This document shows, in pieces, positions 1 to 15,600 of a stretch of DNA of 64,000 nt (position 1 is its first letter; every line of letters begins with the position of its first letter). The notes under the pieces were generated by a model that was not told where the DNA came from, searched no databases, and saw only the letters and a program-made list of their open reading frames with translations. This stretch comes from Adineta vaga (lineage: Eukaryota; Rotifera): assembly GCA_021613535.1 (NCBI GenBank), contig CP075493.1:2728001-2792000 (forward strand), written 5' to 3'. The position numbers and the translations under genes are program-made.

Positions 1-742
1 AAAATAGAGAAAAAAAAGAGACATATGAATGCCAATATATGTACAAAAGAAGTCGAACTGTGAAGAAAGTTAGAACCAATATATATTGCACACAGGGTCG
101 AGTAAAAGAAAGTTGAAGGAATAAGATGTCTTTCGTCTTCATAGGTTCACTGAAAAAGCACTAAAATAAAGGATGAACGAGAATCTGAGAGAGAGAGAGA
201 GAGAGGGAAAAAGAGAGAAAATGAGTGAAAGAAGACAAGAAGACGCGCACGCAAAAAGAAATTACTGATATTTTTTATACGTGTTTACAAAAAGAAGGTC
301 TTTTTTTTTCTTTTTTTGGGGGATTTTTTTGAGAATTTTTTCGATTTTTTTGTATGTTTTTGTTTCCTGAACGTTGAAGATGAATAGATTAGAGCGTTTT
401 TTTTCGCATAGAGAAAGAAAGACAATAGAAGAGAGAAAGAGAAAAATAGGTAGATGGAAGAAAGAAAGACATGAGTGTTATGCGTTGCTGAGCCGAAAAA
501 AAGAAAAGAAGTTGAACAAAAAATAGATATGTATGATGAGAAAAAAATAAATAGAAGTGAAAGAATAACGATAATAACAACAACAAGAGATATTTGACTG
601 GATTTTTTTTAATCTTCACCATTATTTATATCGTTACACCTCTCCTTACACACACACACCGTTTTTATTCTTGAACATTTCGATGATCATCATCGACAGA
701 TCTAGAAAACAAAACAAAAAACTTCGTTTTATTTTCTCTCAA
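1..742. other. Low-complexity intergenic DNA, no gene seen
   Basis: Purine-rich, GA- and A-rich sequence with a (GA)n run near 187-207 and long T runs near 300-360. The only long open frame, on the minus strand at 389-622, is low-complexity Leu/Phe/Ser sequence without intron signals or recognisable motifs, so I do not call it a gene. The stretch lies just 3' of the poly(A) polymerase gene and probably contains its 3' UTR. Confidence 0.6.
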
Positions 743-2899
<2,157 letters not shown>

Positions 2900-3794
2900 T
2901 GTTTTCTTTCTCGATCACTGACTTGTCACTAAAAAAAACAATTAATTGAAATATAAATAAGAAGAAGAAAACAACAACGACTAATTGGCGAGAGATTTTT
3001 CAGATGTATACCTATTCGTTAAATGATTTATTTCGAATGATAATACTAGAAATAGAGAGAAAGAAAAATATATTTAAATCGAGGGTTCGAACGACTAAAA
3101 CAAAGAAAGAAGAGAGTGTGAACGAAACTCGAATATCATCGTTTCGGCTTATGTTAAATGTGTCTTCGAAAATGACATACGAATAAACGAGAAAAAAAGA
3201 AGAAGAAGAAAACAAGATGTTCTATGAAAAGAATTCTTTATACATACAAGAATAGCGAAGACTATCAGTAGATCGTAAGCAACCGCAAATATACATATAG
3301 AGAATAGATTCTTCTATAGAAGAGTAACAACACGTGTATTTGGACAGGAATGCGCGTTTGTTAAGTAAAGGTAATGATTGGCTCGAGATTGTCCAATCAA
3401 TTCTATGATATCACTCTCTCTCTTTCTTTCTAATAAACAATCAATACGGTAAAGTTTTCAATAACCTGGAGAAAAAAACATCAATGGAATATGAGCATTC
3501 GAAAGACACTGACTTCATAAAACAAATTCTATTGTAATTATTAAGTACAAATATTTTCGATAAAATCGAAAGGAAATTTCTCTTCAATAAATATCATTCA
3601 AACTTTATAATTAAATAACTTCGTCTTTTCAAAAAATAATCAGATTGAATCTTTAGAACACAAACTATTACAATCCATCGATTGTGAAAGAAATAATGAT
3701 ATTCATAACAATAAACTTCATGTTTTCTTTACGTTGAAGATCTGCTTGATAAAATTTTATTTGTTACTAAACACATACAAAACGAAAAGATAGA
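2900..3794. other. Intergenic, no gene seen
   Basis: AT-rich DNA between the poly(A) polymerase start and the EMC3 stop. Open frames at 3004-3215 on both strands overlap each other, are rich in Lys/Arg or Ser/Phe and look like chance frames. It should contain the promoter or trans-splice region of the polymerase gene and the EMC3 3' UTR. Confidence 0.5.
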
Positions 3795-4857
3795 CTAGCG
3801 TGAACGAAAATATGCTCGTTGAGACATAACATCATTTTCGACATTTTCAAAAGCCCATTGATGACCAACAACGAGTAAACCTTCTCGTTCAGCTTTAAAT
3901 GCTTTCGATGGATCTTGTGGCATTGATACGGCAGCCATGTTCATTTGATCTTGCATCATTTTCGTTTGATCAGCAGCATTATTTTCTCCCAGAAGTAAAT
4001 TATTAATACCACGTTGTCCAAAAATATTGATTGCATACCACGATACAGATGATAACCTAGAGAGACATACCGAATTTAATTTTACGAAGTCAATACATTG
4101 AGAATATGTTACTAACCAACTGGCATCAAGTGTTGCTAATTCTACACCACGTTGTAACATTGGTTTAAATCGATATGTTAACGGAAATGGTACTTTTGCT
4201 AGAAAAAAGAAGATTGACTATCAAAAACTGTCGTTTTCTTCAGAATCTCAAACGTGATCTATAAGCTTCAAAATACATACTACAAAGAAAACCGCTAAAT
4301 GCCCAATTGATAACACCACCGATCACAATCATAGGAACCATATTTGAGATATTATTTTTGAGCATTTCAGTCATCATTGTTGGATCTATGAAATTTGATT
4401 TCGAAAAACATCAAATTAAATCATTTCAAATTTCTTTTACCAGTAATTGGATTTCGCATCGGTTGTTGACGAGTTTGTTGTGTTGTAAGATAACCATCTT
4501 CTTCGTTAGCAAAAAAGTGTTTTCGCATAATAAAACCCTAATATAATGCAAAAAAGAAATATACACAAAAGTCAACAAAAATTCCAACCTTCTTTGGAAT
4601 ATATTTTCCATTTTCACGTAAAAGTCGCGTACGAATAAGTGCTTGACTAAAGTATACATTTATATTCAAAATTAAGTACAATCAATTCGATATAAATCAT
4701 CCTATTACCTATCGGCTAATTGTTGTTTATCAACTGGTTTCTCACCAGCTGTAATAATGGAAATATAATGTCGTAACATACCAACAAAAAATGTTATAAC
4801 AACAATAGGCATAAAGACCCAAAATCGAATAGCAGAATCAAGTAATAATTCAACCAT
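3795..4857 (-). CDS. EMC3: ER membrane protein complex subunit 3 (EMC3)
   Basis: EMC3 is an Oxa1/YidC-superfamily subunit of the ER membrane complex, which inserts tail-anchored and multipass membrane proteins. The start exon reads [20 protein letters not shown], the conserved EMC3 N-terminus with the first membrane segment. Later exons give [13 protein letters not shown], a central membrane exon near 4270-4390, then [33 protein letters not shown] and [13 protein letters not shown] near the C-terminus. It has at least five short introns. A splice acceptor (TTTCTTTCAG) lies a few bases upstream of the ATG. The upstream neighbour on the same strand is CCDC97, 241 nt away. The C-terminal tail after the DVE-like segment is shorter than in vertebrates. 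Confidence 0.9.
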
Positions 4858-5098
4858 TTTCGTTTATCTGAAAGAAAATTTGAAAAAAATAATATTCCTC
4901 TTGTTTTTTTCAGAAACAAAATGTCAATCTTTCACTCATCAATATGATTTTGATGAATTCCAATAACACAAATTATTTTCATGTTTAAACGATCATCTCA
5001 TCTGCCATAATAATACAATCGAAGATAGTTTTATACTATTTGATTTGGTTGTTATTAAACATTTTTACTCAATATTATGAAATAAGTACATCTTGTTA

Positions 5099-5926
5099 TC
5101 ACTGAGTATCACCATATGTATAAGAATCTTCATCATCAAAATATTTTTCTTCTTCATCACGTTCACGTATTTTGACATCATCAAGACTTTCATTGTTATC
5201 AATTGAGGCATAATCAATATTGGAATCTTCACCATTGAGAAATTGTTCTAAATTAAAAAACAAAGACGATATGTTTCATAATTCCTGCATAAAGAATCGA
5301 TCATTTCAATATTTACCTTTTTGAATAGCTAGAAATTCTTGTCGATATAAATCTCGTTCTGCACTTGGATATTTGACATCATCATCATTGTCATCTTCAC
5401 TTTCACTATCTTCTTTGTCTTGACATCTTGACTGTTCTTCTTTTTCAAATTCTTGTTCTACTCTTTCATGATGATTCATTGATTCAAGATGTTCCATATA
5501 AAAGTCTGATAATGGACCGTCAGCAGTTCTTTTAACCAGTTGTTTATTAGTGTCATCAGTCTCATATTTTCCAATCATTTGTTCATAAAGTAATGGTGAA
5601 CGTTCCTTCATAGCTTCATCACTAAAATACGTTCCATTCTCTATTAATTGTTGCATGTATGTATAGCGACGATTACTACGTATTTTATGACGATTTGGAA
5701 TAGATATTTGACGAATATAATCAGTATTTGGATCAAAGAATTCTTTTAAATCATCATCAGTTAAAATTGAACCAAAACGATAGATAAAATTCTCTGGATT
5801 AGTCGAATATAAATGATGAAGTATAGTATGTTTTTGTTCATATGTAAAATCTGGTTCATTACGTTGTTGTGATACAATCACTAAATTACTTGCACAAATT
5901 CGATCAAACATAGATGTTATATTCAT
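5099..5926 (-). CDS. CCDC97: CCDC97 homologue
   Basis: Two exons: 5317-5926 and 5099-5247, joined in phase to give ...FLAIQKEQFLNGEDSN... The first exon carries the family block NRRYTYMQQLIENGTYFSDE followed by SPLLYEQMIGKY, matching CCDC97. The C-terminal exon has DEEEKYFDDED, also conserved in that family. The protein is acidic and hydrophilic, without membrane segments. Vertebrate CCDC97 has been linked to the SF3B splicing complex; that role is carried over by homology only. The start ATG follows directly on a splice acceptor (CCTTTTCAG), and the NUDT2-type gene ends only 46 nt upstream on the same strand, so the two are probably co-transcribed. Confidence 0.85.
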
Positions 5927-5972
5927 CTGAAAAGGACGGAAAAAAAGAGAATACAGAAAAAGTCATTCATCA
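5927..5972 (-). promoter_or_regulatory. Candidate trans-splice acceptor in a 46-nt intercistronic gap
   Basis: Between the NUDT2-type stop codon and the CCDC97 ATG, the minus strand reads a pyrimidine tract and CCTTTTCAG directly abutting the ATG. There is no room for a promoter, so the acceptor most likely receives a spliced leader. Spliced-leader trans-splicing is known in bdelloid rotifers; the assignment at this site is inference. Confidence 0.5.
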
Positions 5973-6573
5973 TTATTGTTTCGAATCATTTTTAATAAAT
6001 TCTTCCGCTTTTTTTAATATCACTTGCATATTTTCATGTTTTACTAAATCACAAGCTTCTTTTAGATTTGCCCAACTCAAAGCTTGATGTTCATCGGATA
6101 AATCTATCTGTTTTTCAGCATTACGAAGCCGTCCTAGATAATAGTAAACATCTTTGGGTTCTCCTTTCACATTATACGTTGTTTTTTCTACGAATTTATC
6201 ATAATAATCGAAATCATTTTTATCTAAACCAGCTTCTTCTTTTGTTTCACGTTCAGCTGCTTGTATAGGTGATTCACCAGGATCCAAATGACCTAATTCA
6301 ATATCAAAATGATCATATCTGTATCATAAACCGTTCTTTCGAAATGAAATATGAAATAACTACATTTTATTGTTCCTATTCTTCACGGCTGGTCACATCA
6401 GGTGTGATTTATCAATGAAAAATTTCTCTCTCATTAATGAATTCGATTTTCTTGAAATTCTTACCTTTGGGTGGTGTCCAATGATGTTGACCATAGGATG
6501 TTTGTAATAGCAAATATTGAATAGGTTTCTCTGCCAATTGTCGAAATATGATAAATCCTGCGGCTGCACTCAT
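5973..6573 (-). CDS. NUDT2: NUDT2-type diadenosine tetraphosphate hydrolase
   Basis: Nudix hydrolase that in this family splits Ap4A asymmetrically into ATP and AMP. Exon 1 (6465-6573) encodes MSAAAGFIIFRQ...HHWTPPK; exon 2 (5973-6292) continues GHLDPGESPIQAAERETKEE. The joined sequence contains a complete Nudix box (G-x5-E-x7-R-E-x2-E-E-x-G-L). The WTPPKG...PGE join is the signature of the NUDT2 subfamily and fixes the splice site: reading through the 172-nt intron adds a spurious YDHFDIEL. Length, about 142 residues, is normal for NUDT2. It is probably the first cistron of an operon with CCDC97. Confidence 0.92.
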
Positions 6574-6964
6574 GTAGTTAAATCTACAAAAAAAAGGAAG
6601 AAAAAGAAAAGTTCTATGATCATATTATAACCCATGTCTTATGTGTATATGTATGTATATAATATTGTTTGGTCTCGAAAAGAAAAAAGAATAACAGCAA
6701 CAACAAGCAAAAACAATATTTATTTTGAGACGAAAAGAAAAATGGGCAGAAGAGAAAGAAAATAATGAACACCTACGAATAAAATGAACAATCACACAAA
6801 GTAAACGCGCAAAAGAGTAGAATTGAGACAGATAAAAATAGAAGAAAGTTTTCGTTCATTTCTTTCTTGTTTTGTTTTTTCAAGATGAGACATGATAAAG
6901 ACAAGTAGATGTTACTACTAATAAATGAATCATTTGTTTGTTTTCATTTCTTTTCTAAATTTAT

Positions 6965-9945
6965 TTATTCTATTTTCACAGCAGCATAAATTTTTCGAAC
7001 GAAGATATACGATGCAATAAAACCAATTGTTCCAGTCAAAATCCAAAATGTGAAACAGATCAAAAATGTATAACCAAAATAAAGCATCGATGGAACAAAC
7101 TCAGTGATTTCCAACTAAGACAACAAAACGATTGGTTTGTTTTTTGGTAATGAGAGAAAAAAAGGAGTGTTTCGTTTTCTTACTTTAGTAAAGAAATAAA
7201 AGATTGAATAAGCAAAGACATAGAATGCTGAACCACCAGATGCAATAAATGAGCGCCACCACCAATGATAATCTTCTCCGCATAATTGAAAATATGTTAT
7301 AACAATCGAGATTTGGGAACATGATACTAAAAATGAATGTATGCAATGGAAATATTCGAATCTTTTTTATACTTACTAATAATTATAATGAAGACGAGGA
7401 AGAGAAAACCAAAAAGATAATAATATTGATTTTCCCAAATAGCCGAGAAGATGAAGAATAATTCAATAAACATCGCACCAAATGGAAGAACGCCTAATTA
7501 AACATTTATGTTGAACAAAAAATCTTTTTCAATTATTAAATTTACTTACCAGCCATCAAAGTACTAAAAATCACAAAAAAAACACATCATTCAATAATAT
7601 ATCATTAAGAAGTGAATAGCTTTTCTTATTTACCTTAAAACTGGATGTAAAAACCATTGTTGTTCGGGTACTTGTCTTGGTATCTGATTAGTTCGAACTG
7701 GTTGTTCATAAGGCTGAAAGAAAATCTCATTTATATCAATAGAAATGTTTCTTTTTTTTCATCTCTACATACATGTTTACGGTAACCAAAATAGAAGCCA
7801 AGACAAACTAATGGAAATGAAATACCTAACCACATGACAAGTATGGCAAGCATAGTAGAAAATGGAACAGCACCCGATGAACGTCGTCCCCAGATGAAAA
7901 AATTTAGAAAGAAACCAATACTAAAGACAATTGCTGGATATAATGTTGCAGTCTAAATAACGAACAAAAGAGTTTCAAGAAAATCTTCAATCGTTCTCAT
8001 ATACTAAAGTAGCTGTTTGTTTCCAATTTGAACCTTTGATTGTCTTATAAATTCGACCAGCATAAAAACCAGCAACAAGCCTAAGACGAAAGATTCTTCA
8101 TTGGTGATATTTCATAGTATTTAACTTACCCCATAAATACATAGAGAAAACAAGCTGCTGTTATTAATGCGCCACGTGATGATGGCGAAAGCATTCCAAG
8201 TGCAGCAAAGACTAAAAAATCAAACTTTCAATTAAATTTGACATAAGAAATTCGAAATACAAACCAATGACGATAAATGACATTAGGAATATCTGAATAC
8301 CAGAGCCAATCAATGCGGTGAGAACATTCTTACGACGTGGTGGTCGAAATACATCACCATGTACTCTTTAAATAATCAAATATATATATATATTATTCGA
8401 TAAGAATGTAAATGAAAAGAGATAACATACAATTTCCAACCAGTTTCTTCAGTAACATCATCCTAAAGAAAGAAACAAAACTTGGTTTTAATATTTAGTT
8501 TCTAACTAGAACTAACTGAATCTTCTTGATTGTATCGTGCAATATCACGACGAAGTGTTTTGACAATAATCATTGATAATATTCCGGCAAGAAAGAATAC
8601 CACAATAACTGAATTGACAATAGAAAACCAATGAATTTGTACATCAGTCATGGCTAAATATGTGTCCCAACTATTGAAAAAGAAAACAAATCATTTTATT
8701 TCATAGTATTCAATTTCATTGATTTCTCGAATTCAAGGACTAAAACTTCAGTGATACGATGATGTGGCAGAATTCGAGCGTCATTGTTAGAATGACAATG
8801 ATTCATTTCGCAGAATGACTCATGTAAATAGATTTTTCTTCTCAAGTCCATTGATCTAAATTGAAATACATACCGACTTGCCCAACGTGTTTCACTTGCT
8901 GACCATTCGATTTCATAAGTCATTGTTACTTTATTTTCTTCTAAATAAACCGAATTTTTCAATATAAGGAAATAGTTGTCTCTAAGCATATTTTACCTTT
9001 TGGATTAATTTTTTGAGTGTCTTTACCATTTTGAATTGTACACGTACCATCATCATTCGTTGTTATTCGTTTTGAATCAAAACTTTTCGGTTCAACTTCA
9101 AAACCCACAACACGATAAATGTCTCTTTAAAACATAAAAATTTTTCATATGACTATCACGAAAATATCTATTCTTACTCAGATTCTTTATGATAAAATAA
9201 TTTAATAACTAAATGATTGTTTAAAAACACTTCATCGTCTTGCTTCACATACGTTCCTAATCGATAACCATGTTCATATAAAACATCATGTGTATCTACA
9301 TTTTGAAATTTCGTTGCACACGGAAGATTATCGACAAGACTTAAAAAGACAAAATTAGAATTCATACATTAAACTTTCGTTTCTATTTACAGATGAACAT
9401 AATAATTATTTCGAATACGTTTGCCCAGTGTTTCACTTTGTTCTTTAGATAGAGTAACATCTTTACAAAGTGTATGACATTGTACATTAACATCCATTTC
9501 AATCTAAAGATTTTAAAATAGAATATATGAAGTTCATCATTTCGTTTATTACTTTATATTTTGTATTAACAATTCGATCGCCACGAAGAATTTCTCCTAG
9601 AAAAAAAAATTGATTTTATTTGAACAAAAGAAATATATTCGTTATTCTTACCAAGATTTTCTGATTTGTATTTAGTTCCATTTGCTGGTTTACAATGAAC
9701 ACCAACATCATAATAATCATAGGGTAATTGTGTTTTTGTACTTGTCATTTTAACTGCCTAGAAAAACAGAATTATTATTAAATTCGTACAACGAAATGAA
9801 AAATAAGTCAAGAATTTCTTACTTTAACTTCGACATTTTCTCCTTTCCGAAAATCTAATGGTGCTACACCGGGAATGTAGAATGTCACGAATGGTTGTAT
9901 AAGAAAAACAATGCATATAAAGAGAATAAATACTATATTAGCCAT
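6965..9945 (-). CDS. TM9SF4: TM9SF4-like nonaspanin (transmembrane 9 superfamily)
   Basis: About a dozen small exons. The N-terminus [20 protein letters not shown] is a signal peptide, followed by [20 protein letters not shown] and the luminal domain ([15 protein letters not shown], near 9700). Then come [16 protein letters not shown] and TM1 ([20 protein letters not shown], near 8590), the cytosolic loop with [15 protein letters not shown] and eight further hydrophobic segments. The tail is [12 protein letters not shown], close to the K-x-D/E retrieval signal of this family. Nonaspanins reside in Golgi and endosomes and influence sorting of Gly-rich membrane segments and cell adhesion; that is family knowledge. 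The ATG directly follows a TTGATTTCAG acceptor. Exon borders are by splice consensus. Confidence 0.9.
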
Positions 9946-11134
9946 CTGAAATCAATCAAACGTATAAACTAGATGAGTAATATAGATACAAACAATTTTA
10001 ATGGTAGAAAGTAACGGTCTAAACGACAAAATTAGAACGTACAAAAAAATGTCAAAGATAGAAGAAGTAATAAATAAATATGTATGTATGATGCATTATC
10101 TATTTTTGTGTTCCATGTAGAAATGATGTTTATTTACAAAAAATGAAAAAAATGTATTTTTTCGATTTGAAAAAGATTTTGAGAAAAGAAATTTTCAAAA
10201 AAAAAAGATAAGTTTATTATGCACAAGATGTTTTTATTTGTTGCAGGAAATCAATCATTATTCATTATAGAGGGCGTTGCTAAGCAATTATATCGTTAGT
10301 GGCGAAATGCGATCTACAAGGCATCTAACTATTTGTAGGTATCCTATTTTATATACGATAATTATCCGGGATATGATTTTGCGTAGGAGTTTAAACGTTC
10401 TTTTTTCAAAATAGTAATAAAAAAGGTTTTCTCGATTCTTTTGAAAACAGTATGATTGACGAAGTTTTCAATCAATAAGTTCAGTTCATACTACTATGAA
10501 GAATATAAAACATTCAAGAACACTTCGTATAGTATTCTATAATAGAAATATCCTCTTGATATATATATATCTCCTCCGCTATTATCATCAATGAAATGGT
10601 GGGCACTAAGTAGTTGACGCAGACAAGTATACTTATATTAGCGTTCATTTATATAAATAAAAGAAAAAGAAGAATAATTTTATTAATCAAATCCCAAAGG
10701 AAATTAGTTTCATTTGGATAATGAATATCATCATACAAACATTAAATCGAGATTATAGGTCTCAAATATCTGCGACGTAATATAACAAAGCTATAGTTTC
10801 ATTTTAAACATTCATATAAAATTTCCAATGAAATATCTATATCATATCAAATGAGTGGAAACATGCCATTTTCATAACTCTAAACGAATGAGTTCATTGG
10901 TTTCTACTCAAAAATTATATAGCGACAAAAGAAGATCAAATATTTATTCGCGAAATAATCTGAATTATATATTTAGCTTCAAAATAAACATTCTAACAAC
11001 TGACAATTCTTTTCGTGAATTTTTCTTTTTAATTGTACTTGAAGAAATGATCATATTCACACGAATACTTATATATATATATATATACGAACAACAGCGA
11101 CTAGAAAAAAAAGAGAACAATTCAATGGAATAGT
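9946..11134. other. Intergenic, no gene seen
   Basis: AT-rich DNA with an (AT)n tract near 10560-10570 and another near 11070-11086. The open frame at 10855-11133 on the plus strand is biased by A/T content and lacks motifs. It probably holds the promoter of the TM9SF4-like gene and the 3' UTR of the GPCR. Confidence 0.5.
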
Positions 11135-12623
11135 TTAATTCGATTGAGAAAGACGTGTCGATGTAATTGGCGTTAATCGATGATTGAAATAGATACTATT
11201 TTGTCGACTTTTCGATTGTTTTTGATTTCGTTTGTCAAAATATCGTCGAAAAACTGAACAGCTAAATAAACGAACAACTTCATTACGAAAACGTTGACCA
11301 CATATGGCATAAACAAAGAAATTGACACAAAAAGATGCAAAAAACCAAAGACGAGCTATATTTACAGCATCAAGCATCCATGTTGGTTGTTGTTGATTGA
11401 GCAAAAAACAAAATAACAAGAAATGATAAGGTAAATTGAAAACAAGAAAAACAGTTGAAGCTGCTAAAAGCATTTTCGTGGTTTTAGCTGAAGCTGTTGC
11501 TCGACATTGTGTTAGAACGAATACGAAATGATGCATTGGTATGATATAATGGCGAATGTTTTTGTGCTGTTAATAATGGTATGAACCGATTTGAGACATC
11601 TTTATATCGATGAATCGGTCGTACACATAATAATGAACGATTCTGTCGATGTAACAAACATTTAGCTTCATTATTGTTATTATTTTCGTTCGCCAATTGA
11701 GATGAATGAACACTATCCGAAGCGGATTGTCTTGATGAATTTGTTGATGAAGAATGTATTGGTAATTTTTGCATATATGCAAGTTTTCCTTTTAATTTAC
11801 AAACAATAGCTAAATTCATACATGTAATCATTGTAAATGGAATAATAAATGTAAACAATGTATCAAAAACAAGAAATGGAAATAATAATTTCTTCTGTCG
11901 ATCTTCTTCACAATGAACAACATTCGTTGTATTTGAACGTAATTTTGTTGTTGTCACTGGAAATGATAACGAGTAGAATATTGATGCGAATAATAATAAT
12001 GTCAATGCTAAAATTCGATTTGTACGTTGTTTTAAAAATGCTGTAGATTTCATGGGAAAGAAAACGGCAATTAGACGATGACTTGTATAAGCCAATGTAA
12101 AATTTGATGAAAGAAATGAAGCTATATGACTTAGATAGATAGTTAGCATACAAACAGGTGCGGTCATGATTGGAACATTCAATTCATCGAGAAAAACAAT
12201 AACAAGAATAAGAATAAATAAAAGATCAGTAATAGCAAGACAAGTAAGAAAAAAAGATGAACGTAATGATCGCAAACGTCGTTGTGAAAAGACGAATATT
12301 GTTGTTGTATTACCAATAAGACCAGTTAAAGCAATGGCTATATAATAGATAAGATGAAGTTTGGATGGTAAGGCCATTCTTGCACTTCCAACACGAGAAG
12401 TAAATGATGATAATGTTGAAGATTGTGAAGTAGATAAAGTCACAGGCAAGAAAATTGACGTTAATGAGACAAGAGAATTGTTAGATACATTGAATGCATT
12501 AAATGAACTGTGAATAAAGAAAATAGAGAAATATTCTTTATATGTTATAAATAAAACGTTTGTATATATATATATATATGTTTGGTCTTTTAATTCTTCT
12601 CGCACTATCTCACTAATTAGCAT
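11135..12623 (-). CDS. Rhodopsin-like (class A) GPCR, frame interrupted near TM6
   Basis: Seven hydrophobic segments can be placed. TM1 is IYYIAIALTGLIGNTTTIFV (GN of TM1), then SSFFLTCLAITDLLFILILV (L-x-x-x-D of TM2), a TM3 ending AYTSHRLIAVFFP in place of DRY, TM4-5 to about 11800, and a Ser/Asn-rich third loop. TM6-7 (KMLLAASTVFLVFNLPYH and FASFCVNFFVYAICGQRF, an NPxxY variant) are in a different frame at 11135-11536. The two frames overlap at 11484-11536, so the gene needs either a very short intron or has a one-base shift there. The N-terminus is uncertain: a possible splice acceptor precedes the N-glycosylation site at NVSNNS, so the true start may be downstream of 12623. Probably a peptide receptor; the ligand cannot be read from sequence. 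Confidence 0.75.
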
Positions 12624-15600
12624 TAAATGCTAATAACGAATGGAGAAAAAAAACGATCTTTTTTCAATTATGTACTCAAGTCTACATTGTATTTAATACC
12701 TAGGAAGAAGAGGAAAAAAAAGCAAAGTAACATGAATATAACTTTACCTTTACTTTTACTTATTAATAAATTTAGTTAAAAACAAGAACATCTAAATCTA
12801 AGTTTGGTTTGAAAAAAAAACCCCGGAATTATTTATTTTCTATTCAATATCTTATGGTAATTAGTCGAGAAGATGGAGATACATTTCCACAGCTCTTACG
12901 CATCAACTTTGCATGTTTTGCATACTAAATGAAAAGTATCTTTTATCATTGTTCTATCAGAACATTCTAATACTTTTAATTCTATATTAATTATCTATTG
13001 AAAGAACATAACCGATTTTAATCTTATATATGTAATTATTTCATTAACAAACCATTAGACATCGAAACAAAAATCTCAAGACGTATTCATTATGAATTCA
13101 AAAAGAAAATCTTCTCATCTAAATCTGTTTGTTCAATGAAACATGTTACTTTTCGTCACTCTCATCCTCAATTGATAGGTGTAATTCACCAGGTATATTT
13201 ATGTTCATTTTTTTATCTTAACTGAAAAAGAAAATAAATTTATCAGCTTAAGTTCTCGTGTTCTTTTTTTTTCTATTTTACTTATGAATACAATGAACGC
13301 AATTGAAAATCTTAGTCATTATCAGAAGATATTCGACATGATAAACGATGTTTTCTTTTCTTCTAGATACTGTCTTATGTCATGTGTCAGATCATTTTAC
13401 TTCTCCTAGTCGTGACAACTGGAGAAAAAAAAGTATTTTATAATTACAAACCAAAGAGAAATAAAAGTTTATAGAGACTAGTTAGAAAGAACATCTAGAC
13501 TTTTGACTTGATATGCAGATAAACGCAAAGGACATGTTACCTATTAGTATTTATCTCGCATGATATTATGTGTTTGATTTTGTTTTTCTTTTTCGTCGAT
13601 TGATTAATCGTTTCGATCAAAAAAATCTATCAATCTTCTATACTTTTATTGCGGTTATGTATAGATACAAACAAAAGTACGTCGTTAGCTACACACAACT
13701 TTTGATGATTTGTCCTCTTCTATGGTAACTCGATTATATTATCATATACGAGCAAACAATGTATAATAACAAATATGTAACAATGTAAATAGAGCGAAGG
13801 TTACGAAGTCGAATTTCCAAGGTTTTTCTTATACAATTAATGATCAATTTATAAGAGTATCATTACAAACAAACTTACATTCGATACTGGTTAACTATTA
13901 TATCATTCTAATGAACGATGTTTATGTTATATAGATTTTTCTTTTCAAAATGAAGACACCTACACAACTAATACATTATTAGCTATTCATTCACACGCAT
14001 GTACTTCGAAATCTGAGTTTGAGATGTCGAGTTTTTTTTTTGGATCTACTTAACTTCTCATGTTCTTATATTCTTTTTCTTAGTGTTGCTACTTTGTTGA
14101 TTGATAAATAATAATCTTATTCTAGTTGTAAATACTTTCATGTAATGGAATAAAATCAAACAAAGTCAAATTTTATTACCTTGATGTCAGCATTCTTTTC
14201 TTGAAACTAAGACTGAGAAAATATCGTTTATTCGATTTGTTTAAACATCAGTTTTCTCTATTGATAAAGTGATAAAGTCCAGAAAAACACTGTTATGAAT
14301 ACAAATTTACATCTTGACATGCTTAAAATTAGATGATAGAAGAAATATACTTAAAAGTCATGTCTGTTAGTTCTAGTTAAGATGATCTACTTCATCATAT
14401 TGTCTTAATGAACTTTATTCCGTTGATGAACTTAGATAAAAGTGAAGAGAAAGGACATGCTGAGAGAGAAAGGTGCATAATTATCATTGTGACACTCACG
14501 TCGCGATATTTTCAGTCCATTGAATCTTCGATAGGCCATACGTATAGAATGGTTTTATTGGGAATAGTTGTGAATCAATAGGATACAAATCTTCAATTGT
14601 TGAGTATGAAAGATGTAGAAAATGGAAATACAAGAAAACGCTCATTGTAAAAGATCGAAAGAATTCTGTATGATTTGCTTATCGAAACGAAAGAATGTAT
14701 TTAGATGGGCAAAAAAAAAGGAAAGGGAAAAAAACATGATTTGAATGATGTATTGAATATGTCAATCGCTGAATTTCCAATTAGTCACACATGAATATAC
14801 TTGTCGAATTTGATTAATATCAATTTTCTTATTTTTACGTCGAAAAAATGATTTAAGAACTTCTAAGGGCTAAGTTAAGTGAAGTAGTTTAAATTCTCAA
14901 AAGAATAATTTCATTAGAAGATACAACGAGAAAAATACTCATTTAGTTCTTTCATTTTTGCTAATTCTTATAATTATACGACATAATTACAATATGAGAC
15001 ACATCAAAACAAACAACTACGAATATAAATATGAGTTTTTCGTCGTTTTCTTTTCTCTTTATTTTTACCTAAAAAAAGTCTATTTTCTACTTATTTTTGC
15101 ACTGATATAGTATATACGGAATTTATCTTGTAATTATAGTTTAGATAGTATCAAAAACCGCCTTTAGCAAAAAAGATCAAATAGCATTTAATATAGCTCA
15201 TTTATTGTAATACATTCTTCCTCATTTTAAATAAATGTTTATTTTCTATCAATAATCTTGTTGTTTTTATAGTTCATATAGTTGAAATACAAATTCTTAC
15301 ATGTCGATATTGTTATCCAGATAATGATCATATGAAACATACATCTCCTGCTGTGCAATCAATCAATCAATCAATAGCACTCCTCCCTCAATTTTCTTTT
15401 TCTTTATGTCAACTAGGCATTTGACAGTTTCCAACTGTGCAATATTGAATATTTGAATATACATGAAATGATTGAATGATAACTTCATCTTTCGTTTTTC
15501 TTTTCATTGATGAACAAATCTATTTCTATTGATGATTATTGTATTCGATGAAGTTGACATATTAATTAGTTCAATGCATGAGTCTCCCGTTGTTTTAACT

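Noticed and set aside
389-622. 77-codon minus-strand frame rich in Leu/Phe/Ser
   Set aside because: Low-complexity complement of purine-rich DNA; no motif, no splice context.
6293-6320. YDHFDIEL as part of the Nudix protein
   Set aside because: It lies in the intron; joining WTPPK directly to GHLDPGE recreates the conserved NUDT2 sequence with consensus splice sites.
15358-15374. CAAT repeats as a CRISPR-like or promoter array
   Set aside because: Four simple tetranucleotide units only; an ordinary microsatellite in a eukaryotic sequence.
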